64,000 nucleotides of DNA from Rutpela maculata (GCA_936432065.2 OW386289.2:88533736-88597735); one strand, 5' to 3'. Counted from the first letter of the stretch, positions 44,476-57,109 are shown. Notes: a model not told the origin generated them from the sequence alone. Numbers and translations are program-made.

Positions 44476-45409
44476 AAAATGCTAATTTCGATGGACTAGT
44501 TTCAAAAAACCCTAATAACGGAATGTACTCAGAAAAATACATATTAAATATACTGTCTAGTGACATTGTGTAGCCTAATATGTCTTTTGAAATATTTCTG
44601 TACCCGAAGATAAAAATCGCTGGTTAAGATGAAAACATATTTTTGTGCCTAATGGAAAATTGAACGGTTATACAGGGTGATTCGCTAGCAATGCGCCATA
44701 GCCTAATGGCAGATAGAGCACTTCAAGGCGAGTCTAGATCACCAACGAAAAAAATGTTTTGGTCAGTGATTAAGAAGATACAGGGTGTTTTATACATTTG
44801 GTCTGAAAATTCAAAGAGCTATATCTCTGCAACGGTTGGATGTAATCGAATGAAATTTGCCAGTAACATTTCACAGCTGGGACTTGTCAGATTAGCCTAA
44901 TTGATTTTGAAAAATTCAGGGCCCGACTCGGAAAGAATTTGCCCTCCTCGTTTTTGACCAATAAGCACATTTTTCTATCGCATTTCTGGAAAACAATTAG
45001 TGGATTCGGAAAGTTCATAAAAAATGCTATAAGAATAGTGATGATTTAATTTTGACGGCACACTTAAACCGTTTCGGCAAAAAAATCACAAAACAATTTA
45101 GCGCATCAGGACTTTCTCAAAACCCTTTTCCATCTTTTTTTTATGTTCATACAGTACATACTCACTTTTAAATAATTAATAACACAAAATTATAAAGGCA
45201 AAACATGACGTAAATAAGAGAACATAACCTATCTATTAATTAAGAAAGATACCTACACAGTTTTATTTTGAAATCGAAAAGAATAGATTTATCATTAGAT
45301 AATGATAAATACATAGGATAATGTTGTCATATAGATATGTGACAGCAATAATTATTTTGACAGTTTGGTGTTCTATCTAATTGTACCTCGTTTCATTCGT
45401 ATCTTAAAG

Positions 45410-46440
45410 ATGCCAACTAAGTTTACAAACGCTGAATTCGCTGATATCATTTATGTGTATGGCAAGGGGGATCTGGACCTTGAGCGTGCTGAAAATAACA
45501 AAATGTTTTTCCTCGAAAATTGAAATTGATGAGCGGGGGGGAAATCACACAAAAATTTCTAGTATAGAAAAAAAAATTATAAACACAACTAAATAGAATA
45601 TATATTAAAAAATATAAAATAAAATATTAAATATTATGAAATTTTAAAACGAAAGTTAATGGTTTACAGAATCATGTTACCCCCATAAATCCGCGCTTGG
45701 TGTATGGGTTTTGCGATGGTAATACAAGGGCTGCCGTTACAGAATATCAGCGAAGATTTCCTGGTCGACGAGTACCGTCGCGCGACACCTTCAGCAGAGT
45801 TTTCCAGTTCTCTCGAGAATATAGTAGATTTCCTGGAAGTAACGAAAATATAGAACGAGTAGTTAGACCGGCGGTAGAAAACATTGTAGAGATGGCAGAG
45901 CAAAATCCTACGACTACACTAGAAGAATAACACACGCGCTAGGTATTCCTCAAACCCCTGTATGGAGGGCATTAAAAGCGGAACGGCTATATTCTTACCG
46001 CATCCAAAAGGTCCAGCGTCTCGAACCAGGTGATCAAGTCGAACGTTTTACGTTCTGCCGTTGGATAATTCGTCATCCAAGAACTTTACCCAGAATTCTT
46101 TTCACGGACGAGGCCCAATTCACTCGAGAGTGTGGAATTCTGGGAATTCACACATTTGGGCCCACAATAATCCTCATGTCGTTGTCCAGAGAAACTACCA
46201 GCGCAAGTTCTCACTTAATGTATAGTGTGGAGTGGTGAACGATACATTGGTAGGACCGCATTTTTCTGGCCAATTGACTGGAGAAATCTACTTAGATCTC
46301 TTCTGGAACATTTTGCCCAATTTATTATTGGCGCAAGATGTCAACAGAAGAGGTCTTCATTTCCAGCACCGCCGCATTTCTCACTCCAGATCCGGGAGCA
46401 CCTCCACAATGAGTTTCCTAACCGCTGGATCCATTCAAAT
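45410..46440 (+). pseudogene. Tc1/mariner-type transposase, broken
   Basis: ATG at 45410 starts MPTKFTNAEFADIIYVYG, which continues only after the 45463-45699 insert as GFCDGN, then RRFPGRRVPSRDTF (a helix-turn-helix motif common in IS630/mariner transposases), VWRALKAERLYSYRIQKVQ, and LFTDEAQFTR with a catalytic-type Asp. Several frameshifts follow (to GPHFSGQLTGEIYLDLFW and FQHRR). The third catalytic acidic residue and the C-terminus are missing or replaced by the SINE-like insert. It would have cut and joined the element's TIRs. Confidence 0.85.
45455..45707. mobile_element. hAT-like MITE (45463-45699) with 8-bp TSD
   Basis: GTGTATGG lies at 45455-45462 and 45700-45707. Ends CAAGGGGGATCTGG and the complement CAAGCGCGGATTTA are imperfect TIRs. 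The 237-bp insert splits the Val-Tyr-Gly codons of the transposase. No coding content. Confidence 0.85.
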
Positions 46441-46477
46441 TTTATCTAGATTACATAAAATAATTCGGTCACCGGTT

Positions 46478-46665
46478 TAAGTGGCGCAATCGATCAGTGA
46501 GTAAGGCTCACTGCTTGAGTTCGGCACTTGGATGGGTGATCAGTATGTCATCTCGTCGCCTGGTTAAGTGGTAGAGTAGCAATTAACTAACCATCGCCAG
46601 GAAGTTAATATAAATAAGGCATTAAAATAAAAAAAATAAAAAAAAACAAATAAAAAATTTCACAA
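46478..46665 (+). repeat. Pol III-derived SINE-like insert (5S/tRNA-like)
   Basis: TAAGTGGCGCAATCGATC resembles a tRNA A box, and ACTTGGATGGGTGATC matches the 5S rRNA box C region. A second A-box-like word, GGTTAAGTGGTAGAGTAGC, follows at 46562, then an A-rich tail (46625-46665). It is not a full 5S or tRNA gene. It sits inside the mariner element where the transposase C-terminus should be. Confidence 0.55.
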
Positions 46666-47549
46666 GCACGATCCTGTATTTTTCTTACTAGGTATGTCAT
46701 TCGCATGTATTATGTGCAGTCTTCGAAGGGATATGGATTTGAAGCATTTGAATGGACTCTATCAAACTGTTCCATAAATAATGCTTGGTCAAATTATTAT
46801 TAGTCCTGATGGGCTAAATTGTTTTGTGATTTTTTGCCGAAATGGTTTAGGTGTGCCGTCAAAATTGAAACGCTATTATTATAGCATTTTTTCTGAACTT
46901 TCCGAATCTGCTAATAGTTTCCCAGAAATGCGATAGAAAAATGTACTTATTAGTCAAAAACGAGGAGGGCAAATTTTTTCCGAGGCCGGCCCTGAATTTT
47001 TCAAAATCAATTGGGCTAATCTAACAAATCCCATCCGTGAAATGTTATTGATAAATTTCATTCGATTACATCCAACCGTTGCAGAGATGTAGCTCCTTGA
47101 ATTTTCAGACCAAATGTATAAAACATCCTGTATCTTCTTAAACATTGGCCAAAACATTTTTTTCGTTAGGGATCTAGACTCGCATTGAAGTGCTCTATCT
47201 GCCATTAGGCTATGGCGCATTGCTAGCGAATTACCCTGTATACTTATAAACACTACATAAAATTTTTGCAGGAACTGCACAGATAAAACTTTGAATTTTT
47301 CAATTTAAAAAATCCTAGGATGAATGGCACATTTTATCTTAAAAGTTACATCTTTTTAATTTATTTGTTTGTGTCTGTCTTATTAACAGGCTTTTCCACA
47401 GTAGTCGATTCTGTGATTAACAAGGGCAGTTTATTATCAATTTTCCTGTGGATGGCGCCCTTTTTATTAAGATCTATATTTTTATTCCCATTTTAATCAC
47501 GAAACAAACTAGTTGGGTAAATACCTGTGAAACTAATTGATTATCTCTT

Positions 47550-47689
47550 TAAGGGCCAGTTGTACGAACCAAGTTGAGCCAAGTTCAGCTTGATCAAAGA
47601 TCAAAAGCCATGGTTACGATTATTGTAACAATCGTAACGTTGACTGTTGATCTTACTTGGCCCAACTTAGTTCGTTCAACTGGCCCTTA
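47550..47689. mobile_element. 136-bp MITE with TA duplication (47552-47687)
   Basis: AGGGCCAGTTGTACGAACC and the complement GTTCGTTCAACTGGCCCT are TIRs of at least 30 bp, flanked by TA. The inner part is also self-complementary (GTTACGATTATTG and CAATCGTAAC). Confidence 0.85.
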
Positions 47690-48450
47690 GTCATATAAAA
47701 ACTGGATCCACAACCCAGCCCTCGCACAAGATCAGCTAGTCGTAAGCCGCCGTGTTTGTGATTTTGTTGAAATATATTTATTTATTGCCAGGTATAAACA
47801 ATAATTATAATTTTTCCAAAACCAAATACAAGTGTAACAGTACAAGAACCAAAGGCCTCATTTTTTTATCAGCCACAGGTAGACAATTTCAATTATATTA
47901 TTAAAGGGAGGGGACACCAAAAATTTAATCTAGGCATATGCATATAATACATAAGTTTACCACAACGTATTTTCCTATTTATTATGGACAGCAATATGAT
48001 CAATACAATTATGATTTTTTTTAAACAGAAACACTGATTATCTTGATCCATTGGCGCCGAGTCTCTGGAAAATCCAGCTCTAGAAAGAATCTTAAATAAA
48101 AATATTAGAATTAATGAAAAGCTAATAAAGTAATTTTGGTTAAGAGTATGATTTGCGGTAGGACACATAATATTTTCATTGATATATATGAAAAAGGTAT
48201 ATACGGGTGGGCGTGCACCTTTGACCAATGAAATATGCCCAAAGGCGGAGATAAACAGATTGTGTAATATAAGAGAAATAGTTCAAATATATTTCTGTCG
48301 TACAGAGTCGAATTCGCGTTGGGTGCACAAGAATTTTTATTTAAAGTAATTTGAGTAGGAAAACTGAATGCGGTTGTAGTGATTCCTTGGGCAGTGGTTT
48401 TTAATTAAAAGAAAAAACTATCTGTAGGTACATAATGTATATTTACAGTG
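47690..48450. repeat. Unassigned, with a family C 3' end near 48360
   Basis: AAAACTGAATGCGGTTGTAGTGATTCCTTGGGCAGTGG (about 48361-48400) is the terminal part of family C only. The remainder shows no gene. Confidence 0.45.
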
Positions 48451-48690
48451 TACAGGGTGTCCTAGTTAACGCGTTATGTCCGATTTTCTCGGTAGTTTTT
48501 GAGATAAGTATTTTTTTTCCGGGGAATCGATGCCGCTAAGAAACATATAATTCAACATCAAAGAAGAATTGATCGTATTATTTATGTTCTTAATTGACTA
48601 TTAAAGGAAAGTAAAAAAAGGCATGTAAATTTTAAATATCACTTCCGGTTTACATGGCAATGGCGTTCTTTTTCTTGAAAATAGAATATT

Positions 48691-49160
48691 AATTACTTCC
48701 ACATCCAGTGGAAGCATAGTAACAAAAAAATTTTTGGAAATTTTTATTGTTCAGATAGGCTTAGACTGTCATGAAAGGTCAACATTTTAAGTTTCACCGA
48801 AAACAAATTTCTGTCTGTCTGTCGGTCTAACTTTTTTGTGCGCACGATTACTCTGGAACCGTTTAAGATATTGACTTGAAATTTGGTACACGTATGTACT
48901 TTAACGGGATCTGGAACTAGATTATATTTTCATCTTATTCCATCGAAGGGTTGAAGTGTAAATTGGGGTAAATGGGGAGGTAAACAGGTAAATCAAGCAG
49001 GTAAGAGTCCGTAAAATTGGTATTTAGTATATATAAGAGAAGCTAAGGTCTCAAAAAATTTTTTGACATTAGCTACCCCCATTACCCCATTTTTTAAGGG
49101 GACAAAAAAAGTGTGATTTAGTGTATGTACAAGAACCAAAAAATATTTTTTTACTTGATA
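48691..49160 (+). mobile_element. Family C element C6, 3' truncated
   Basis: Starts ATTACTTCCACATCCAGTGG and keeps the CTGTCTGTCTGTCGGTC and GGGGTAAATGGGG blocks. It ends after ACAAGAACCAAAAAATATTT. Confidence 0.85.
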
Positions 49161-49251
49161 GTCCAAAAATTTTTATTGAAAAATTACCAAAAATCCTCGC
49201 TATGTTGGGGTGATTTCTATTACGAATAACTGGCAAAATAAGGATACATAT

Positions 49252-49935
49252 ATTACTTCCACATCCAGTGGAAGTATAGTAACGACAAAAAATTTTTTTA
49301 AATTTTTATTGTTCAAATAGGCTTAGAATGTCATGAAACGTCGAAATTTTAAGTTTGAGTGAAAAAAAAATTTCTGTCGGTCTGTAACTTTTTTTTTGTG
49401 CGCACGTTCACTCTGGAACCGTTTGAGATATTGACTTGAAATTTGGTACACATATGTACTTTAACGAGATCTAGAACTAGATTATATTTTCATCTTGTCC
49501 CGTCGAAGGGTTGGGGGGTAAATTAGGGTAAATTTGGGGTAAATAGGTAAATAAAGCAGGTAAGAGTTCATAAAATTGGTATTTACTATATACAAGAGAA
49601 GATAAGGTCTCAAAAAAAATTTTGGCATTAGCCATCCCCATTACCACCCCCACCCCATTATTAAAGAGGATGGAAAACAAAATTTGATTTATTGTGTGTA
49701 CAAGAATCAGAAACCTCAAAATATTTTTTTACCTTATCCACCCCCACTGCACCCTCTATCACCACCCCCCACCCCACTACCGATGTGGGTTATCGTTTTA
49801 TGGGTTTTTGAGGTAGACGAATTCAAATATTATATTATTAAACAATTATTTCCACATACAACATTTTTTCGTTGTAAGTGACTTGGATAGAAAATCTGGA
49901 TGTGGAAGTAGTGATTCCTTGGGCAGCGGTTTTTT
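49252..49935 (+). mobile_element. Family C element C7, full length
   Basis: The clearest copy: ATTACTTCCACATCCAGTGG to CTGGATGTGGAAGTAGTGA, TTCCTTGGGCAGCGG, then a T run. Inverted termini ACTTCCACATCCAG and CTGGATGTGGAAGT. Interior C-rich block at 49640-49790. Confidence 0.88.
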
Positions 49936-50024
49936 TTTATTGTTAAATTAGTGTACAATATTGATAATTCTATCATTTCCAATTGAAATTAAAATTTTGT
50001 GGACATGCCTATTGAAAGTCGCAT

Positions 50025-51125
50025 TTCGGAGATATGAACTTTACTTTGCTTTTTTTTAAATTAACACTCCATATATGTACCATTTGAAACGCCATAAAAA
50101 AAGCTTTGTTTTTATAATATGGTACTTATCTTAAACAAATTTTGTCTAATTTACTATAAATTTACAATTTATCAAATTAGCCATGGAAAACAAAAGTATG
50201 TAAATTAAAATAAACAATATGTTAGTTCTGTCTAATTTCACTTTATTTTAAATAAAATGGAGAATATCAATAATTGATACAGTGTTTCACTTGAAATGGT
50301 AACACCCCAATAACTTTTTATTTTTTTTCCGATTTGAATCACATTTTACTTACAAATTAGTATCTACTTATGACCAGAAAAAAATTCGCCTCCTACGGTA
50401 CCAAAATATGTGGAGAAAATCGGAAAATCATATTAGGCATTTTTTTGTTAATAAAACTTGTTCAGAATTATCCAAAATGGCCAAAATTTAATCAAAATTA
50501 AAAAATGAAAAACTTGAAATTTTAAAAATTTTGAAAATAATTATTTAAAAAAAAACTGTAAATTGCTTTACAACTACCTGGCAGCTTGGGTTTAATTTCA
50601 AGCAAAATTGTCATAGTACAGTTTTCTAAACGAAAAAACCCATTAAAATGATATTTTCGGACTTTGACATTATTTTAATAAAAATTTATATATTTTTTAT
50701 TTTGATTAAATTTTGGACATAAGGTTTCTGAACAATTCTGAACAAGTTTCATTGACAAAATTTTCCAATAAAAATATGCTTAATATGATTTTTTGATTTT
50801 ATCCGCATATTTTGGTACCGCAGATGGCTTTGCATTTGTAGGAGGTGCATTTTTTTCTGGTCATAAGTAGATCCTAATTTGTTCCATACTTAAGTAAAAT
50901 TTGATTCAAATCAGAAAAAAAAATTAAAAAGTGAAACACACTGTATATTTTTCGGACTACCATGACTTAATGTAAGAAAACATAAAACTTAAGATCTACT
51001 ATAGTTTTTAAGAAAAATACTGTGTCATATATCATTGGAAAGATTTTTCTATGGCCTTTCAAATGGTGTAAAGATATATTTAAAAAAACCAAGGTAAAGC
51101 TCATATCTCCGAAATTCGACTTGTT
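50025..51125. repeat. Palindrome, family E
   Basis: Arms mirror around about 50600: ATTTCGGAGATATGA against TCATATCTCCGAAAT; CAAAATATGTGGAG and TTTTGGTACCG blocks; ACTTATGACCAGAAAAAAAT against ATTTTTTTCTGGTCATAAGT. A TA-flanked inner pair, CAGTGTTTCAC (50280) against GTGAAACACACTG (50949), may be a Tc1-type MITE border. Confidence 0.8.
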
Positions 51126-51730
51126 TGAATTGTTTTGCTGAAATGATGTTTGGAAAATACATGTGATATCCCATAAATTTTATTTTTGAACTTATTTACG
51201 TAACTCCCAAAATAAAGAAGTTAAATGAGGTTCTAACGCTTGCACAACCACCCTGTACTGTTGTCTATAATAAGGAACTTTAGTCTAGTTAATATAAAAA
51301 ACACGTTCTCAAATAAATTAAACATGTTCTGATAGAACATATTAATAATAATAATTTTTTGTTTTTGTCTTTGGTGTTTTTCAAAAAAATTGCCGCCCTT
51401 GAATTTTGCCGCTAGAGCCCCTATAGCCCCCCCCTAAATACGCCACTGACTGCGCTCCGTCAGAAACCCTAAAATACCTATATGCATGTTTGGAGCATAT
51501 TTAATGTCCGATATATCAAAAAATATTACAGCTAGATCTATCAATCCTTATATGTTTGAAATCAGGGATAAAGGATCTAAAAGAATATGTAAAAATATAC
51601 AGGGTTTTCATTTAAAAAGCAACCCTCATTGTTATATCACGTGACATATGCAAGCAATTGTTTTTTAATTGCATTTAAAAAAATATGCATACAACCCTAC
51701 AACTCTTATACGAAACTTTTTTTTATCTCC
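51126..51730. other. No gene; isolated CACCCTGTA and TACAGGG words
   Basis: AACCACCCTGTA (51244) and TACAGGGTTTTC (51600) look like unpaired Tc1/mariner-type ends. Confidence 0.4.
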
Positions 51731-52975
51731 AATAATAACATAAATAAAGGGGGGTCAAAATATAGTTATAATTCGTCCGCTGTCCTGGATTCCTAAATTT
51801 TTAAAAAAATTCGTAACCCGCATCCCCGAAAATCTCCAGATATCGATTTTCATTCGAATACGACCAGAGATAACGAAATTCATCCGTCATCTTGGATTCC
51901 TAAATTTTGACCAAAAATTCGTAACCCGCATCCCCGAAAACCCCCAGATATCGATTTTCAGTCGAATAGGACCATAAATGACGAAATTCGTCCACCATCT
52001 TGGATTCCCAAATTTTGACCAAAAATTCGTAACCCGCATCCCCGAAAACCCCCAGATATCTATTTTCAGTCGAATAGGACCATAGATGACGAAATTCGTC
52101 CACCATCTTGGATTCCCAAATTTTGACCAAAAATTCGTAACATAAATAATAACATAAATAAAGGGGGGTCAAAATATAGTTATAATTCGTCCGCTGTCCT
52201 GGATTCCTAAATTTTTAAAAAAATTCGTAACCCGCATCCCCGAAAATCTCCAGATATCGATTTTCATTCGAATACGACCAGAGATAACGAAATTCATCCG
52301 CCATCTTGGATTCCTAAATTTTGACCAAAAATTCGTAACCCGCATCCCCGAAAACCCCCAAATATCGATTTTCAGTCGAATAGGACCATAGATGACGAAA
52401 TTCGTCCACCATCTTGGATTCCCAAATTTTGACCAAAAATTCGTAACCCGCATCCCCGAAAACCCCCAGATATCGATTTTCAGTCGAATAGGACCATAGA
52501 TGACGAAATTCGTCCACCATCTTGGATTCCCAAATTTTGACCAAAAATTCGTAACCCGCATCCCCGAAAACCCCCAGACATCGATTTTCAGCCAAATAGG
52601 ACCATAGATGACGAAATTCGTCCACCATCTTGGATTCCTAAATTTTGACCAAAAATTCGTAACCCGCATCCCCGACAACCCCGAGGTATCGATTTTCGGT
52701 CGAATAGGACCATAGATGACGAAATTCGACCGCCATCTTGGAGTCCTAAATTTTGATCAAAAATTCATAACCCGCATCCCCGAAAACTCCCAGACATCGA
52801 TTTTCAATCGAATAGGTCCATAGATGACGAAATTCGTCCGCCATCTTGGATTCCTAAATTTTGACCAAAAATTCGTAAACCGCATCCCCGAAAACCCCCA
52901 GATATCGATTTTCAGTCGAATAGGACCATAGATGATGAAATTCGTCCGCCATCTTGGATTCCTAAATATCTTAGC
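51731..52975. repeat. Satellite array, 108-bp unit with a 414-bp higher-order step
   Basis: Unit landmarks CGTAACCCGCATCCCCGAAA, ATCGATTTTCAGTCGAATAGG and CCATCTTGGATTCC recur every 108 bp (for example TTGG at 51892 and 52000), about 11 units. AATAATAACATAAATAAAGG at 51731 and again at 52145 marks a 414-bp duplicated block. Because 108 is divisible by three, long minus-strand frames with a 36-residue period arise and are not counted as genes. Confidence 0.95.
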
Positions 52976-53084
52976 AGTATGAGATTCCTCGGAAAACCTA
53001 CGTCAGACTAGATTTTGAACCATAAACTTATCTCAGAAACTACCGAGAAAACCGAGCATAGCGCGTTGACTGGGACACCCTGTA

Positions 53085-54340
53085 CATTTGGCTTGGTAAT
53101 AATTTCGAATAAATTGATTTCCGACCTAACTAAAAACCGCATTCAAATTTTCATAATAAAATTTGTAGGAGTGTTTATACAAAACGGTCCTCTCTATTTG
53201 GCACCTTTTATTTATGTATTAACATTTTCAAGAATTTCATCTATTAAGTCATTCCAGTAAGATAAAATAATTTATAAATAAATTTAAGATTACAATTACC
53301 AGAACTCCTAAATGCTTCCCTGGCAAGCATTCATTCGCGTCTGGTCTCCATGACAACAAGTTCCTCCCTAAAGTCTGAGAGCCTGTAAAGCTATGCGAAT
53401 GCCGAGGCGAGTGCCATCTATTGACGGCAAAATTGGAAACTATTTATTGAATCTATGTTTGAAAATTAAGAGGTTATATTTTATCCACGTAATTAATTAA
53501 GGACTATCTAGGGCGTCACGATTTCGTTTTTTGTAAATTCCAATTTTTCGACGTCAATTTTTTCGTTGATCACGTGTTTTTGATTAAAACAAAAAATTAA
53601 AAACGTGACGAACTAGAATATATATTTTAATACATAGGTACAAAATTTGAAGTTTCTATCTTCAAAAATAAGCCGAATAATTCGTTTCTTCATTTCTGAT
53701 CGCAGATTATACTCTTAATCATACCGTTAGTGTGTAATGACATCTTGATCTTATTTAAAACGTCTTGCGGACGTTTCGGACGAATTATTCTCGTAGACCT
53801 CTCTTTGCTGTAGGAAACGCCTGACAGCGTCACGTCATCTCTTATCTCTTGCTGTTATTTGTTAGATGCACAGCCTCACGAAAGCTCTTTCCCATCAACT
53901 TCTTAGTGATATCAGCCCAAAAATGAGAGGATTCAGGGAATACGATGCTAGAGAGTCGCTTTGGCAAGAGTGGTCTTATGGGGGTGGTGGTAAGGGGGGT
54001 AATTACCCCCCAGAAAGGACACAAAAGGAAGAAAATATTAAGTTTTTTATAACTTTATTAACTCTATACAACAAAAACGAACAAAAAATACAAACTGACC
54101 CCCCCCCCCCCCCAGAATAACAATCCAGGACCGCCCTTGCTCTTTGGGGGATGCATTTCTCGGAAAATCGAGCTATTGATATGATTTCGTAACAAACATT
54201 TCCAGACCCACATCTCGAAAGCATTCGTCCTGCCTGCCTAGTCCTCTATGTACTATTACTTATGGGCACCTTAAGAGAAAGATAAGAGAAAATTAAAGTA
54301 GAGTAACTTTATAATTTGACAGTCTGTATTTTGGTAACGA
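53085..54340. other. No gene; homopolymer tracts
   Basis: G-rich GGGGGTGGTGG at 53980-53997 and a run of 15 C at 54099-54113. CCAGGACCGCCCTTG (54124) may be a hAT-type end without partner. AAGCATTCATTCGCG and CTATGCGAATGCC (53326, 53392) are a weak inverted pair. Confidence 0.4.
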
Positions 54341-55690
54341 GGAGGTTTACATTCGTTTGAGCATTTCACACAATTTTAAATGAAAGTCTTACCATTTTTC
54401 CTCACAATTTCTGAATTATAATTGAACGTAAATGTGCTACAATTTTTCTAGGGTTTAAAATGTCAAGATTTTTTTATCATAGCTATTTTGATTTTGAAAA
54501 ATTATATAATAATAAAACAATTTCAACAATTTACTAGTGAAATATTTTTGTCGAACTCCTCTATACGTTTCCTTAAATATATAAGGAATAAAAAATCAGA
54601 CTGCAACCAACAGCTATTATCCGAACTAATGACCCGCCGAGCGCTGAATTACAAATTATAAGCCTGGCCGCGTTAAGTGCAATCACTGTGTATTGACACA
54701 AAACGCTAAAATTATGTAATCCAAACTTTATAAACATATAAATAAAATTTATTCTCAGTTTATAAGCTTAATTTTTGATGTCTACCATATTTTCTCTTAA
54801 ACTAATATTTATTGAGATATTTGCATAGAAAAAAGAATGTTACGATTTTTCTAAAATCCCTTTGCAGTTTAAAATGCATTTTTTTTCAAAAGCAAGCGCT
54901 GTAAGCCAATGAAAAAATTTGAGTGTCTAGGTCACACTGTATACTAACTAAAAACAGTATATGGGAATATATTTTTTAATTATTGACTACTTACATTAAC
55001 AAAATTGCGAGGTTTTTATTAAAAAAAATATGACAAAGTACATCGTATCTGTCATATCTTCTTTGTGTTTTATGCTATAAAACTAGGGAAAAAAATCATT
55101 ATTCGTCATCATTTGAAAGCCTAATTAATAGATTTTTGTCTTGATTATTAGCATTTTTGGTCTAAGTGTCAGAGTTTCTGAAATATTTAACATTTAAACT
55201 AAATACTTCGTATTATAAACGTTTAAACGCCACCTTTAGACTTCCAGATATCCGAAACCATTGACAAAAATTAGAAAAAAATTAAATTTATCTTTAATTT
55301 AGTAACTTTATTTGTTTCTAGCATGTTTTTGCTCAATGTACCTTTCGAGATATTTGACGGAAACGTATTTGAAATACCACTTTTTCAAGCTAAAGCACAA
55401 ATTTTTTTCGAGTTAAAGTAAAGTTTTCCTGTACGCAGTAACATTAAAATTAATTTTACACGAGCTATACACATGTATATTGTCGTATAGCGCGGGAGCT
55501 AGAGTCAAAGGATAGATTTAAGTTTCAAAGCCGTGTTAATTATGTTTTACGTAATTGTCTTAAGAAACAAATAAAAGTTAAACTTTGATTTTTGATAATT
55601 TTGGCTAAAATAAAAGAAATAGGATCTTGAATTCGAATATTTGAAATCTATTACAGATATCTAAACAACTATTTGAAATAACGTGTAGGT
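54341..55690. other. No feature recognised
   Basis: AT-rich throughout. GTCACACTGTATACTAAC (54934) resembles a Tc1-type end word. No coding frame. Confidence 0.4.
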
Positions 55691-55699
55691 AACGTTAAA

Positions 55700-57060
55700 A
55701 AATTTACGAATTGTGACAGTCTTCTTCTCAATGCTCTTCGTCTGGTGCTTCCTCTTAACTTTCTTCTGCAGTAGGTATTAAGTCATTGCAACAGTGACCA
55801 TTCTTTTTACATCGTGCACGGTAAAACTGCACTTTTACAGCTGTATCGTTGGGTTTGGCACGGGCTAGTGCTGGCACAAGAGCATTTTACTAGTTGCAGA
55901 ATGTCAGGAGGTGCAACTTCTGTGTGTTCAGGTAAAGTTGTTAGTATTAAGCATTTTGCATTTGTATCTGTAATCTGTCGGATCCAAACTTGGTGGAACA
56001 GATTCCAACAGATTCCAGTTTGGGTCTGAAACCTCACTTATAATATCCACTTTAGCCTTACTGATACACTCTTCTTCTTTTGATATTCCTTCCACTGAAG
56101 GAATTTTTCTTTAATTTTTTTAGGTTTATTAGTTTTAGAACTGTCAGGTCAAAATAGAGATGATTTAAAAGGTGATGGAATGTTGAATATCTCTGGAACT
56201 TTCATTTTCTTTAGTTGATACATTTTCTATTTTTTTAACTGAAGTTTTTAAAGTTGTAGCTTCTCTCTTGTGATTGATCATTTCTTTATTTTGGCTGGTT
56301 ATTTCTGTATACTTTGGTTTTCCCTAATATAGTTTTCTAACTTGTGGAAAGGTGGACGTATTGTAATATCAATTAGAACTATAATTGATTCTGTAACATA
56401 GGTTTTTAACTCTACAAAGGTGCCTGCTTTTTAATTTCACTATCATTGTTGTTATCAACAATTTCTTCTTATTTCTTACCTTGCCTTGACTATTCTCTCC
56501 ATTTTTTTATATTAAAATTTCAAATTTAGTATTTTTGTCATTTTCTTTTGTATTATCTAAATCTGTAATAAGCTTGTTTATTTGTGCACTCTCATTTTTG
56601 CTTTCATCATCAATTATTATTTGCGACAGTTGTCTCTTCTTCTTTCTCTTTTTGCCTTTTATTATGTTTGTTGCTCATTAGATTTTTCGTATCAGCTTCA
56701 TTTTGGAAGCTCTCTGTATTCTTTTCCACCTTCTCCTCAATGCTTAATTGAGCATCACAGTCTACACTCTCATTGTTTAAAATGTTACCAATAAGCTCTT
56801 CTTCGAATGAATTATCTTGTGAAACATTTGTATTTTCCTAGAATTTTAGATCTCCAGAATCGCTAAGTCTTACGTTTCCATACAAAATAACATCTTGTTC
56901 AGTAGTATTTTGTTCATTTTCTGTTTTGTTTTAGAACATTTATTTATTCGATGGCAGCGGCAGTATCTAATTTGAGCCTTTTCCAAAATTTATAAAGCGA
57001 TATATCTTCTACTGGATTTTCCAAAATATCGCCTGCATTTTCAGAATATTTAATTTTTTG
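55700..57060 (-). pseudogene. Decayed gene with Cys-rich (CXC-like) C-terminus
   Basis: The minus strand reads through many frameshifts and stops. The upstream part is Asn/Glu/Lys-rich (LYGNVRLSDSGDLKF near 56860; EEELIGNIL near 56790). The clearest part (55807-56037) has LTTLPEHTEVAPPDILQLV, then KCSC, PC, SCKSAVLPCT and, one frame over, CKKNGHCC. This spacing resembles the Cys-rich tails of uncharacterised arthropod proteins, many linked to transposons. I do not know the gene. It shares its tail type with 57486-57850. Confidence 0.5.
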
Positions 57061-57109
57061 ACTGCCGATCACATTCTCAAAATATATATTCCAAAAACCA
57101 TGTTAGGCC

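Larger units (their letters stand above)
44671..47240 (+). mobile_element. Tc1/mariner-type element with ~440-bp TIRs (44673-47238)
   Basis: TA flanks CAGGGTGATTCGCTAGC at 44673 and the complement ending CCCTG at 47238. TIRs 44673-45113 and 46801-47238 match along their length with scattered differences. A decayed transposase gene on the plus strand lies between, itself split by a hAT-like MITE and followed by a pol III-type SINE. Confidence 0.88.
48451..53084. mobile_element. 4.6-kb TIR structure with TA flanks (48453-53082)
   Basis: TA then CAGGGTGTCC at 48453, and the complement ending CACCCTG then TA at 53084. The inverted match runs about 60 bp (AACGCG, then TTTTCTCGGTAGTTT, then TGAGATAAGT). 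Inside are family C copies, palindrome E and a 108-bp satellite, but no transposase. It could be one composite element or two ends of different copies. Confidence 0.6.

Noticed and set aside
46500..46560. Genuine 5S rRNA or tRNA gene
   Set aside because: Only box-like words match. The full fold and length of either gene are absent.
52169..52678. 169-codon minus-strand frame with 36-residue repeats
   Set aside because: It follows directly from the 108-bp satellite period. Overlapping frames on the same strand are equally open, and there is no start context or flanking gene.
53866..54120. 84-codon plus-strand frame
   Set aside because: It ends in a poly-C derived Pro run and has no motif. Overlapping minus-strand frames are equally long.
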